Program-made: the position numbers and the translations under genes
Part shown: positions 47,823-58,818 of the stretch, piece after piece
How the letters are laid out: each line of letters starts with the position of its first letter
Numbering within the stretch: position 1 is the first letter of the stretch
Assembly (NCBI GenBank): GCA_027627225.1
Contig: JAPFQT010000383.1
Coordinates: 36,001 to 100,000, forward strand
Reading direction: 5' to 3'
DNA length: 64,000 nt
Source: Congeria kusceri
Taxonomy: Eukaryota > Mollusca > Bivalvia > Myida > Dreissenidae
Notes under the pieces: model-generated
Told to the model about the DNA's origin: nothing
The model's input: only the letters and a program-made list of their open reading frames with translations
Database searches by the model: none

Positions 47823-48178
47823 CTGTAATATAAACGAAATTCTATACTTTATTATAATGATTATGACAATCTAACACTTAGCCAAAGACAATATATCATT
47901 TTATATTCCCACTTAGTTCGCGTCCTGGATTGTTTCAATGAAGTTATCCATTGAACTTCAAATGTGTACAAGATACAGTGCTTGAAACATGTATCACTGA
48001 CATGTCTATGTACTTGGCCAGATCAGCCATGGAAGTCCACCGGCTAATCGGCATAGTGCTACTGGCACAAGGGTCGATTGGTCGAGCACCTTAATCCGGA
48101 CAGTTATAATTATAATAAGTTTTTACTAAAAATAATACATTCTGGAAAAATGAAACACACAGTTTATTTGTGTTTCTG
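47823..48178 (-). other. Spacer between the SET exon and the minisatellite
   Basis: About 350 bp with no feature beyond the acceptor-like sequence at its lower edge. It would be 3' UTR if the SET gene ends at 48,179, or an intron if the two parts are one gene. Confidence 0.45.
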
Positions 48179-48419
48179 TTAATTCTTTAGCAACGTAATT
48201 TGATTCGAAACCAAAATGTCGTATGCCTGAATTCTCCAAGGTACGTCGTCTGCACCATAATCAAATCTTATTTCTTGGTCGGGAAGTAAATTGTTCGTTG
48301 CGAAGATACATAAGTGAGGCTTTTTGCGGACTAGAACCACTCGGACCTCTGCATTTGTGGTCGCCCCGGCCCCATCGTTAACATATCGGCCGAGCTGTTT
48401 TGAGAATGTTGCGTCAACA
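48179..48419 (-). pseudogene. SET domain, C-terminal exon (KMT5A/SETD8-like)
   Basis: The minus-strand acceptor TCAATCTGTTTTCAG is followed by a frame reading VDATFSKQLGRYVNDGAG, then KPHLCIFATNNLLPDQEI, then RFDYG and PWR. This is the C-terminal half of a SET lysine methyltransferase domain: RYVND stands for the NHS-type S-adenosylmethionine site, and FDYG carries the catalytic Tyr. In the family these enzymes methylate lysine, for example on histone H4. The frame ends at TAA 48,179-48,181. The preceding exon supplies two bases so that TG+T makes the Cys before VDAT, a perfect phase match. Confidence 0.85.
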
Positions 48420-49468
48420 CTGAAAACAGATTGATGCAATGTAGTAAATGTTAATAGCCAAATTGTGTAGTCAATGTTAAAGAATGTTTTTGAACGTTTG
48501 TTTACAAATGGTATTTAAAAAATAAGTATCAAATTAAAATACTTATCAATGTTAACGTGTCTGTACGTCTGTAATAATTTTACCGTAATTATCCCGAGTC
48601 TTTGCACAAGATTATTGTTTTGACACTTTCCAGTAAAAAAGTAAATGTTTACATTTTTATGAGAAATAAAGAAGAAAACATTTCCAGTGTTTCTTGGCCG
48701 ATATGACCATTATCAAATATGTCTAAAATAATTTGGTCAAACACAGAGTGTGCACGTGTGGTTAAGACAACATACACATTCCATTTTTAGTAGATTTTTC
48801 CAGCAGGCGGGCAACAATTTTGATGCTTCTGGTCCGATCTGTTTCATATTCGAATATGTCATCTAATGGTTATATAAACTATGCAAATTTAGTCAAGATC
48901 GGATTCTGTCCTGAACACTGTCAAAAATCCTTTTTTTTTTGTGCCAGATCTGGTACATTTATGCAATTTTTTCACGAAACATGGGCAAAAACTTTGGTGT
49001 TTCTTGTCTGATTTGACGCATCGAACGTGTCCGAGAGTGTAGGGCCGTACATAAACTGTGCAGGTTTTTTTTCAATATAAGATAACAAATTGAAGTTTCT
49101 ATTGTGTTAATAGTTGACGCCATGTATACGACAGACAACGCAGGAGAGGTGCTATATATCAGTGGCTCACATAGCACTGCGTTTTGGGCTGACGCAGTAT
49201 ATTTTCTATCACATGGTTACGTTACAATATCATTAAATGGTGTATGTTTGACAATTTCAATTTTCGTTATTTTTAACGTGATGTACATTATCCCAACAAA
49301 ACATGTCTGAGTCATTTAAAACAGTCCCATTTTAAGATAAAAATTGATTTTATGCAATATTTCGGTCGAAATAATCTGAATCGCAATACATATGCCCCTC
49401 ATTACAACAAATATATTAACTGATTTCCGTGTTCGATTGGTTTAGTACAATACTATAGTAAAACATAC
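48420..49468 (-). other. Intron between the two main SET exons
   Basis: Bounded by GTATGTTTT and TGTTTTCAG on the minus strand. No repeat or gene recognised. Confidence 0.6.
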
Positions 49469-49625
49469 CATCATTCTTTCTGTCCGGTCTTGAAAAAGAA
49501 CAGAAATGAACCAAGATGTCTTGGGTACTTCTGTTCTCGGATGAGGCCTTCTTTATTGGAAATAAGTTCACCTGCATACTCTAACAAGAACGATGGCTTT
49601 TTTTCAGTTACAAAAACACCTTTAC
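49469..49625 (-). pseudogene. SET domain, N-terminal exon with in-frame TGA at a conserved Trp position
   Basis: The minus-strand acceptor TTATTTGCATTTCAG and donor GTATGTTTT bound 157 bp. The frame reads KGVFVTEKKPSFLLEYAGEL, then YPRHLGSFLFFFKTGQKE, then TGA at 49,471-49,473, then TG that joins the next exon. GKGV is the glycine-rich start of SET domains and LLEYAGELI its first core strand. In KMT5A-like domains the stretch before the VDAT region normally reads with an aromatic residue and Cys, so TGA most simply replaces TGG (Trp). There is no frameshift. Confidence 0.8.
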
Positions 49626-50065
49626 CTGAAATGCAAATAATGATTTAAATTTATATCAAATAATGCTGGCTATAAAATATAAATAGTGGTTATGTTTAAT
49701 TCTCAATTTTACGTTTGTGTTTAATATGTACTGAGACTATTTGAGAATATATCGAAACACACAGATTTACAGTAATTATTAATAAATCATTTACAAATAT
49801 CATATATTGCCCATTTAAAACACTTTTAAGTATACTGATACTGCAAATATATGCGATTACACATACATTATACATTTCGTGACCGATATTTAAGACATTT
49901 GATCAGTAAATCATACTTTGTAGAAATATCAAAATCAGTTTTGGCGTTTATTTTACTGCCTACAAGATATGTTTACAGGTAATGCTTTTTTAATAAATAC
50001 AATATAATTTCCAGGTATTAATATGTATATTACCAATATAATAATTAACTGTCCTGACAGTATAC
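49626..50065 (-). other. First intron of the SET gene model
   Basis: Starts GTATACTG and ends in GCATTTCAG. AT-rich, no other feature. Confidence 0.5.
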
Positions 50066-50108
50066 CCGGGTGGATCCTTTGCTTGGAGGATGTAGTCTTT
50101 TCAGCCAT
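50066..50108 (-). pseudogene. Candidate first coding exon of the SET gene
   Basis: On the minus strand ATG at 50,106-50,108 opens MAEKTTSSKQRIHP plus one G, then donor GTATAC. That G joins GT of the next exon to give Gly, producing HPGKGVFV across the junction, which is the expected start of a SET domain. The resulting protein would be about 146 codons, barely more than the domain itself. No acceptor lies just upstream, so ATG is taken as the start. A missing 5' exon cannot be excluded. Confidence 0.6.
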
Positions 50109-53100
50109 CGGTGTCAGACGTTTGCGATATCAAAATTGAAATAAGGTATACTTTGTAAGTAACCTTTCGTGGAAAAATACATTATAGCAGTAACATGTTT
50201 GTATTGATTGAAACATAAATCGTAGATGTTGTGGATGGATTTCATTCTATAATAAATCGTGTACAAAGCTGCATTTGCTATACCAATGCTGATTTCTAGT
50301 TTATGCACTTAATTTAATCCCATTTAAGGGACATTACGAAATAAATGCATAACACTTAGAAAAGAAAAGAAAACAATAAAAATTTAAGTTTGGTATAGTG
50401 AACAAATATCGTATTTAATATTGTTCAAAGGGAATATGTCAACGCAAAATTGGTTTCCTATTGCACTATCAATGATATTAGATGATATAAATCGACTATA
50501 CTAACACATATACATTAAATAAAGAACAAGTAGTATAATAAATAAATTAGATATTTTATTTTAAAAAATAAAAATAAACTAGAACACCGCTAGTCGAATG
50601 TTATGAGATGAAATGACAGTAGACAGTAATTTATCCCACTGCGCTATTCTGCTTTGTAAAAAACGTGTACACTATGGTTATGTAAAATACTCGCAACTCT
50701 GATGTTAACAGTAAAGGGTCAAAATAACAACATCCATACAAGAAAAACACTGATGCAAAGCATCATGGGGCGCCGTACGTAGTTCAGAGCAACAAGTCAA
50801 AACCTATTTTATTGGCAAATTGATAAATTATTTTTACCGTTTTACAGTTATAATGCAATGCATAAGTATTCCTTGATTTGTAACAGAATGCAACTTAGTC
50901 AAGTCAGAATCGCAAAAAACAATTATCTATAACGAGGTAATATGCTCCTTTTGCACACAGGTGATCACGTATTTAAAGCATTAAATACTTATATAGCAAA
51001 CAAGTAAAATAAACAAAATGTGTTATATTTTAAAGTTAAAATGCCTTCACTCTTAATTAGCATCAATGTTTTATTCAAACGTGTCAGTGTTGAAAACTAC
51101 TGACTATTTCTTTACACGCCGGCAAGCTTACATCCCATGCAATAACTACGTTGTAATTGAGGTCTCGAGCTTTCATTTAGCCAACGCGCAACAATTAATG
51201 GCAATATATTTCGGTTTAATACATATTCAAAATAACTGATGTATGCATAATAACTTATCATTAAGCAAATATTATAAGGTAACACTTCTCAGTTGTCTCA
51301 GCGACTTTGTGGACGTGTTTGTTAAAATAAAATACCAGTTCTCAAAACTAACCACTTTTATATTATAAAATTAGTAAACATAAGTGTCCCATTGATCACG
51401 ACAAACACAAACTTAAGAACATGTAAAAGAAATGAATGACAAAATACTTTATTTCAAATTCCGATATTATTGAAATAATTATTATAAATTTTTAATCTAT
51501 CTTATTAGTACAAGTAAATCGATATAATAACAACCCATCTATATTTTTAGATCATGCTTATTTGATCGCTATTTGTAGATCGGCTTATAATAACGAATGA
51601 CAGTAACTCAAGTGCCACATATTTGTGTTTTTTTTCAACACTTAAATTGCAAAAAATAATTGTTTTCTTGTTATAAACATTAAAAGAAAAATCGACTATA
51701 CTAGCACATATACATTAAATAAAGAATAATTTAAAAAAGATTGCTACATAAATACAAACTCGATTACATCATGGACTTTTTTCGTCTCGACGAAGTGCAA
51801 GCGGAATGATAAAGTCGTGGTTTTCCAAATAATGCTAGCAACGATGTCAAAATTGGAAAGACCAACCACTCAGTCAACCCATTTTTTATGCAGAATTTTG
51901 CACTTATTCTTTCAAAAAATGAAATAAAAAATAAATATAATATTATGTGAGTGTTGGATAGCCGAGCGCTACCCTGTCTCGAGCCGAGCATGATAAACTT
52001 GAACTTTTTCCAACACTCAGATAGTATCTATATAAACGTTTCAGCGTCAAAACCGATATGCTCACATTGTTTCCATACACAAACGCCACCATACACATGT
52101 TACCGGCTACGCATTTGTCTCAGCCATCTCTACTTTGCTATTTTTAGAATGATTCACAACCTACTTCTTGAAGATGTTAGACTAGACGCCGGAGAAAATT
52201 CAATTTTGACTCCGTGACCTGTGAAAAATACAGGGATTAGCAATTAATTTAATGCTATTTCGTTTCAATACGTATCGAAAGTGTTGGCGAAAGCGGAAAT
52301 ATTACATTTTCTTCAAACGTGTAGTTCAGTACAATGCCCAATTCCACTCAGCAACGTGAAGTTGGTGTTTCTAAATATTAAATATAAAACCGCTCCTTTT
52401 ATATGCTTCCGGTAAGACTCATCATGCGCGGCGCCAAACATAAATTTTAAATCCACAATTTTCAAATGGTTGCAATGATAAACGTTTAACACGTTATGAG
52501 TAAAAGCAGAACTATTTATTCACAAAACGTTACACTTTTATCGGCGTATCTGTTTAAGATCACGTTGACCCCGATTTCTTGCAATAATTATGCAGCGAGA
52601 AAATTGAATGCCAATAGCATTGGGCAAATGTTCTAATGTTAGGGAATGCAAACTTATAACAATGGTTTCATGTATACCAATAACTGTTGCATACTTCTGG
52701 GGATTAAAATTTACATACTTGTTTTAATAAGCGGTTCAAATAAAGTTATAAACATATCTCCGATATATACTCTAAAACTTAACATAATTATGAACAACTT
52801 TTATCACTGTAGGTCATGATCAGAATGTTATATTGATTCATATAATGAACTAATTATTTTGTTTAGCCTACATAAAAGGCGCGCTCTATAAATAGCAATT
52901 ACAATGCAACAATTCACGGGGACCACAGTCGGTCACAACGTAAAATGTTGCCTGTTGAGCTCGCGCCACGGCTGCCTGTCAATAGTATAGAGGTTTCTCG
53001 TGACAAGCACAAAATATAAAGTGGTAAATTTCTCGTATTTTTCTGATAAATAAGCAAAAAATATTAGAAAATTTGATGGAGCTTATATTTCCTATTATTG

Positions 53101-53780
53101 TATCATTGTGTACAAATAATATTTTACGTTGTAACCAACTTGGGTTCCCAATAATTATTATATCGAGTACAACACACTCCAGCAGGTGAGTGAATTTTTA
53201 TAAAAATAGCGCGCAGGTGTGTTAATACCTCAATTAGCGTCAGGAGAGTCCTAAATCCGAGATTTTTAATAAATGGGGAATTTAAATTTATAAACTTACT
53301 ATTCATGTTTATTTATATTTGAATTGTGGTTACGTTTTATTAAGAATTATTTATAATTGCATAGTAGATGTTATTCAATCAATAAAAATGTTAAACATCT
53401 ATGTGGTGAACGAAATCTCGTAATACGTCGAAATGTTACTCTAACTTCATTTGCGTAGAATGAATACCCATGTGCAATACTAATGATACATACAGTATAT
53501 TATTTAACATTACTATGTACACAGGTCTGATATATATAATACTTTTCATTCATTCCTGCTATTATTTTCTGTCAATTTTAATTTGTTAAATTTGCCTGAC
53601 AAATTTATGTATCAATTATATTTACGTAAATTACTAGTATTTAGGTTACTCATGTATCACTGGTGAAAACATGGGGCGGTATGTGATCGGTTTATTCACG
53701 GTATAGATATTAATAATAATTGAGTTGATCTCAAATTAATTTGGGGGCCGATACGTTTTCTTATGGTGTCTGAAAAATCT
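50109..53780. other. No gene recognised; two short dispersed repeats
   Basis: AT-rich. An AAATCGACTATACTA(A/G)CACATATACATTAAATAAAGAA block occurs at about 50,489 and again at about 51,691. A 28-bp GATGCAAAGCATC-containing motif at 50,751-50,778 recurs inverted at 55,266-55,293. Open frames here, for example 51,764-51,991 minus, have no recognisable motif. Confidence 0.5.
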
Positions 53781-53783
53781 AGT

Positions 53784-53886
53784 GTCCGAGAAGTCTCCTT
53801 AGTAGGGACCAAAACTTCTGGGGTCGGAGAAGTCTCCTGTGTAGGGACCGACAAATCTGGGGTCCGAGAAGTCACGTGACCGAACA
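53784..53886 (-). repeat. 39-bp minisatellite, three units
   Basis: GTCCGAGAAGTC or GTCGGAGAAGTC occurs at 53,784, 53,823 and 53,862, an exact 39-bp spacing. On the minus strand two frames stay open across it (13-residue repeats such as DFSDPRFVGPYT). It joins the 3' side of an exon-like frame. Confidence 0.8.
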
Positions 53887-54113
53887 TCTTGGTCCTCTTG
53901 TATTATATTTAGAGCAAAAAATGACATCTCAAGATTATCTTCAACGCCGATTTTCTTCTTAAAAGACATTTCTTGCTTCTTTTTCAAACACAAAAACTGG
54001 TTTCTGGTCACGATAAAACGTGATCCATCACCAATAGTATTCACACTTTTTGACAATCGTGTGTTAATAGTGCATTGTTTCCGGACATAACATTTTAATT
54101 GTACGTTATACAT
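53887..54113 (-). CDS. Exon-like open frame of unknown function, minus strand
   Basis: From 54,113 the minus frame reads KQCTINTRLSKSVN, DGSRFIVTRNQFLCLKKKQE and LEMSFFALNIIQEDQD, then enters the 39-bp minisatellite and stops at 53,799. Residue mix and lack of low complexity look more like real protein than most frames here. An acceptor-like CACTATTTATAG lies just upstream at about 54,121. A possible 42-bp exon at 54,211-54,252 (acceptor TTATTTCACAG, donor GTAAGTTCC) precedes it, though an in-frame TGA before the first Met makes the junction doubtful. I do not recognise a family. It may be a fragment of a host gene or of an unknown element. Confidence 0.35.
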
Positions 54114-54252
54114 TCATTCCTATAAATAGTGATATCGTACACATGTTTGACAAGATATTACACGAATGCGAAGAATGTATCCGTACATATTGTGTAAGAA
54201 CGGAACTTACGTGTTTTGCCAGAGTGAACTTTATCTTTCTTGTTTCCATCGC

Positions 54253-54889
54253 CTGTGAAATAAATGTACATAGTAAATACTTAATTAACAACTGTATATA
54301 CATTTAATACAGTTTGACTTGCCGAATTTTCTTTTAATTTATAATGCCCAACATAATCAATATGTTTTTGTAATGCAGGATGTATCAATTGTGTTAAAAT
54401 AATTGCAACAACTTTGCAATCATCCAGAAAATCATACACAATACAAATAATAATGAGTGTAGAATTTCTATTTATAAATACACCATGCATGTTTATTTGA
54501 ATAGCAGTTTCATTAAGAATGATTTGGAATTACATTTTTCTCTTAACTTCTGTAGAGATGCCAGATCGGCTGAAGCATCGAAATACGTCGTTATCTAATT
54601 CCAAACATTTCATTTAATTATTGTTAGTTTTACTTTATGTTCTTATTATAAGTTCATTGTTTACTATTATAATTATACGCACAAACATTTGTTTTGAGTA
54701 TCATTAGTCAAATCATTATTTACATGTGATGAATGTGTCCAGTCGATTGTTTTTATTTGGTATACATAGAATAAATAATTGTTTGACAGCTCACTTGTAC
54801 TAATTCCCGCTATTACATGTCGGAAAAATCTTAAAATATACATGTCTACGTAAATTGTTTAGATTATACAAGTATCAGTGATGAAAAAC
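54253..54889. other. No gene recognised; worn copy of 53.28-53.46 kb
   Basis: The stretch around 54,470-54,610 resembles 53,280-53,460 (CATGTTTATTT..., then a CGAAATACGTCG-like motif), suggesting an old ~1.2 kb direct duplication. No coding feature. Confidence 0.4.
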
Positions 54890-55225
54890 ATGAGGTGGTA
54901 AGATAATTTACATAACAATGGAATTTATCTTAAACATAAGTTTTTTCTTCATAGTTTCGTGTTTCTAAAGTAGCCTTACAATAACAGCCCCAGGATAAAA
55001 TGGGTTTACTGTTATTTTAACCACATCATGCATAGTTACTTTAATTTAATGTTGGCTTCATGCGGTGGTAAGATCATTTAAATTTACGGACATTACATAA
55101 CAATGGAATTTATATTTAACATAAGTCACAGTTTCGTGTTTCCAAAGTAGTTATTTAATAACAGCCCCAGGATAAAAAGTATACTGTAGTAATAACCCTA
55201 GAATGAAAATTTACTTTAATTTAAT
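54890..55225 (+). repeat. Tandem duplication, about 170 bp x 2
   Basis: TAACAATGGAATTTAT, TTTCGTGTTTC and AACAGCCCCAGGATAAAA occur in the same order twice (about 54,890-55,050 and 55,060-55,225) with moderate divergence. Confidence 0.75.
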
Positions 55226-56327
55226 ACATGGTTCTCATTTCTCTTTACTCTTTACGTTTGCTTTTGTACGGCGCCCTATGATGCTTTGCATCATTGTTTT
55301 CCTTGAATACTCATACAATTGTTACACATATGTAAATAAATACACTTAAAATACTCATGCACATCTAACTGAACAACCTTTAACCAGTAACTTATCACTT
55401 TACAAGCTCTTTTGGTAATCAGAGAAGTTCTACCAAGTTTTCCAGATACGCAATTATTTGGGGTTTGGAAATTTCACACCTATTTTTTATGTTCAAACAA
55501 TTAAATTAGCTCTTTTAGTGTCATAGACTGTATTTAACTCCAAACCTCTGATCCGTAATTTAAATTGGGTACACCGAGTATATCAAATAACTGTTACTTG
55601 GTATGTATTGAGATTAAAGGACATTAAATGTGAATTTAATTTAAAAACAGCTTTTGAAGCCTGGCCTGCAAGTGTTTCAAAAGTATTTGCAAATGATCCT
55701 CATGTAATAAATACAATTCTCAAGTTTGTACAAGTTTTAATAATTTCCAATGCATGTCCTTTGTATTAAAAGTTCATATTTCTCCTTAACTGGCCACCTT
55801 TTTTTTAAAAGCATTACGTTCATTTTATTTGAATTCACAAATAGTTTCCACCTATCACAGTATTCTTATAATAAACCCAAAGCCTTTCTTTAAATCTTCC
55901 TCAGATTCAGACGTAATTACAATGTCGTCTGCATACAATAGCAAAACAATTACAACAAACCAATATTAATAGCATTAACGCCATTTAAAATATAATATTC
56001 CTCTAGTCATTCAAATTAATAGAACAGAACAGAACAAGGGTAATAATGATGAAACCTGTCTTAATAAAAATAAACACGAGAAATCTTCATTACAATGTAT
56101 GACCTCACTTAAAACTTCACTTAACATTTGCATTCATAGATTTAATGAAATTAATCATCTTTTCTCGAACGCTTGGCTTGGACAATTTGTACCAAATGAT
56201 CTCTCACAAGGTAATCGAACGTTTCAGTAAAGTCAGCAGATGCATCATACATTCTCTTTTTTTCTTTTAATTGGTAATACAAACATAATATTAATCGTTC
56301 CCATATTTTGTCTGAATCCTGCCTGAG

Positions 56328-56351
56328 ACTATATATATATATATATATATA
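56328..56351. repeat. (TA)n microsatellite inside the LINE fragment
   Basis: About 12 TA steps between RT motif A and the RT start region. It adds to the evidence that the LINE is old. Confidence 0.85.
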
Positions 56352-56570
56352 CATTATACTGTTTCAGCCCAATTTCCTAAATGTTCCTAAAAATGTGATT
56401 CCCCGGTGGGTTGTTTTTACATCATCCATCTTTCTTTCTTTATGTATAGGAACAATAAAACCCTCACATCAAATTGTCCACATTCACGTGGTAATAAAAG
56501 TTCACACCCTATTTTAAAATATACTACTTTAAATACCAAATAATTAAGTAGATAACCAGGTCTAGCTTAT

Positions 56571-56922
56571 GTATCTATTTAGAGCCTTTCATAATGTCCT
56601 AATCAGTAAATGGTACATTTAATTCATTGAACATACTACTTCATTCACCATTTAAATAGATGTCCTGAAAGTACAAAACATTTTCACCAGGCTGGTAAAA
56701 TTATTATAAAAATTGGTCACCATTACACTTTTCGTGGGCGCGGGATGTATCTGTTTAGAGGCTTTCATAATTTCCTGATCAGTAAATGGTACATTTAATG
56801 CATTATACATAATATTTAATTCACCATTTAAATACATGTTCTGACAATACAGAACATGTTCATCAGGTGGGTAGAATTATTATAAAAATTGGTCACCGTG
56901 ACACTTTTCGTGGGCGCTGGAA
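56571..56922. repeat. 176-bp tandem duplication within the LINE fragment
   Basis: GTATCTATTTAGAGCCTTTC at 56,571 recurs as GTATCTGTTTAGAGGCTTTC at 56,747, and both copies end in CACTTTTCGTGGGCGC. The copies differ at scattered sites. Confidence 0.85.
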
Positions 56923-57043
56923 TATTATTAGTAGTAATAAAATCGATAAGAATGAAATGTACATGAAGTACCGCTATGCGCATGCTTACTATAAACAACT
57001 GTACTGTGGCTTGAGAAAGTTTTCACTGAAATGCACGTATTTG

Positions 57044-57583
57044 AAGTTTCGTGCATTTTGATTGCTGCATATGATACTGAGTAAATGTCGTTTGTTTTCT
57101 GTATGCATAATTTTTATTTTATATCAATTTATATAGATTCTTTATATATCTAAAAGCAACATGGATTAACAATATGAATGTATTAGTTCTTATTCCTTTT
57201 ATTTGCATTCATATACAGCTTATGATACTACAAGCAATATCAGTTAGCCTGGGATAGGGATTGTGATTAATTTTATAGATCTTTGACAGGGGCAATTCCT
57301 GTCAGAATTTCGTCTTTTTGAACGTCCTGTGTAAATATATCATGATTGGTCTTAAAATTTCTGCATTTAGTGTATTCATGTTCAATTTGGGACCAAATAT
57401 ATTTCTACAGTGTTTTGTATGTTTATTCAAAGTTCACATACCAAACGAATACAGTGATTCATTTTTATCTTTATCAAACATAATCATTTTGTTTGGATTT
57501 ACGCTGTTTGTTTGTGTTGAAAACAGTGACTTCATAATATGATTTCGAAAGATTGTAATATTTAGACAACGTTAAATGGTGTA
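57044..57583 (+). repeat. Dispersed direct repeat, copy A
   Basis: About 540 bp from AAGTTTCGTGCAT to AAATGGTGTA. It matches 63,348-63,977 along its whole length. Non-coding: the small frame inside is not kept in the other copy. No TG...CA ends, primer-binding site or inverted ends were seen, so it is not called an LTR. Confidence 0.85.
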
Positions 57584-58415
57584 TATGATTACTTATTCGT
57601 AGATACATATACATTTATAATCAATTCTTTATTAAAGAAAAACATTAAATGTTGCCAAGAAAAGACTATTAACTAGTACACTGCCCCCCCCCCCTCCGGG
57701 TTAACGTTTCATTCGAAAGACGAGTGTAGTAGCATGTTAGCATGTAGCAGGATCTAGGGTCAGCGGGTCTCAACCCTGACATATAAAGCTAGTTGGTTTA
57801 AGACCATGGATCCGATAAATTACAAAATAGTGTAATGAAATATGATTGAATAAAATATTTTGCGCAGCAGAAGTGGGAAAAAGCAACAACACTGCACAAA
57901 CCCTTTCCAACTCTTTCGGTCCTATTCAATGAACTGGGTTGTCATCTGAGGGTTCACAAGTAGTGTAGTCATTCGATAAAAAATATTCCGGGTATTTAAA
58001 ATAAACATCCATTAAAATGTATTATAATTTATATTTAAAAAAACTTGGCACTTATAATCGTGCCTAGCATACTTGATATTCTATAGATTACAATTAAGGT
58101 TTGAGCCCTCCAATAGTGTAATCTCTATCAATAATTATCATAAAGAAATATGACAATAATTGATATTTTCAATATGTTCGATAGCAGAATAATGTAAATC
58201 ATATTATCCTACTGTTCATGTGTATATATAAATTAAGCTTTTTTTCCTAACACGATATTAGTTTCAAGGATCATATAGTAGGGACGGTTTAGGTCTTCAA
58301 GTGTGCGGAAGTAACAGCAATTACGCGTTACAATAGTTGGCAATGAACGAAAGCGTTGCAATTAAACGTACGAAAATTTCTTTCATTTTTTAAGGTAATA
58401 TATTTATAAAAACAG
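57584..58415. other. No gene recognised
   Basis: Spacer containing an 11-base poly-C run at 57,684-57,694. No other supported feature. Confidence 0.5.
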
Positions 58416-58818
58416 TAAATCCCTGGCCATTTTTAATCACGTATAATTAAACAAAACTAAATGAAAGATGTTAAATCTGCATTCATTAAATTAATATCTA
58501 TATTACAAAATTAAATCCCTGGCCCTTTTGATCGCGTACAATCCGCAAAACTAGCTCGCACATTATAAGCATGATTAAGCCTAGTAATATCTAGTATATA
58601 GAAATCATTAAATCCCTGGCCATTGTTTATCACGTGTAAAGACAAAACTAGCCCGGAAATTAAGATTGTCATTCACTCTGTTGTAATATTTACTATAAAT
58701 CATTCAATCCCTGACAATTTTGGATCATGTGTAATCGACAAAACTAGCTCGGACAATTAAAATTATAAATCATTCAATAATAATAACTACCAGAAATCAT
58801 GAAATCCCTGAATAATAA
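58416..58818 (+). repeat. 96-bp satellite, left segment (~4 units)
   Basis: Units begin TAAATCCCTGGCC at 58,416, 58,512, 58,609, 58,704 and 58,801 (spacing 95-97) and contain GATCACGTGTAATCGACAAAACTAGCTCGGAC-like sequence in two parts. The fifth unit is cut after its first ~10 bases by the LINE at 58,819. The missing rest resumes at 61,351. Confidence 0.9.

Larger units (their letters stand above)
55297..56930 (-). pseudogene. CR1/RTE-like LINE reverse transcriptase fragment, minus strand
   Basis: Reading the minus strand from 56.9 to 55.3 kb, pieces follow the order of a LINE pol in several frames: NVPFTDQEIMKASKQ (pre-RT), EGFIVPIHKE and HRGITFLGTF (RT start), FTETFDYLVRDHL (motif A), LYADDIVITSESEEDL (motif C with intact YADD, about 55,935), WKLFVNSNKMNVM, FETLAGQASKA, LNYGSEVWS and KLGRTSL. 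Endonuclease and the final zinc knuckle are missing. Frameshifts and stops make it dead, but it keeps the longest stretch of RT in the window. A 176-bp tandem duplication lies in its 5' part. Confidence 0.8.

Noticed and set aside
47022..47874. Plus-strand 225-228 codon frames rich in Leu, Trp, Ala
   Set aside because: All frames of the 51-bp minisatellite are open. The minus-strand hydrophilic reading has splice context and the plus-strand ones do not.
51880..52010. tRNA-like A-box word (GACTGAGTGGTTGG on the minus strand) and GATAGCCGAGCGCTAC on the plus strand
   Set aside because: No B box at proper distance and no cloverleaf could be drawn, so no tRNA gene or SINE is called.
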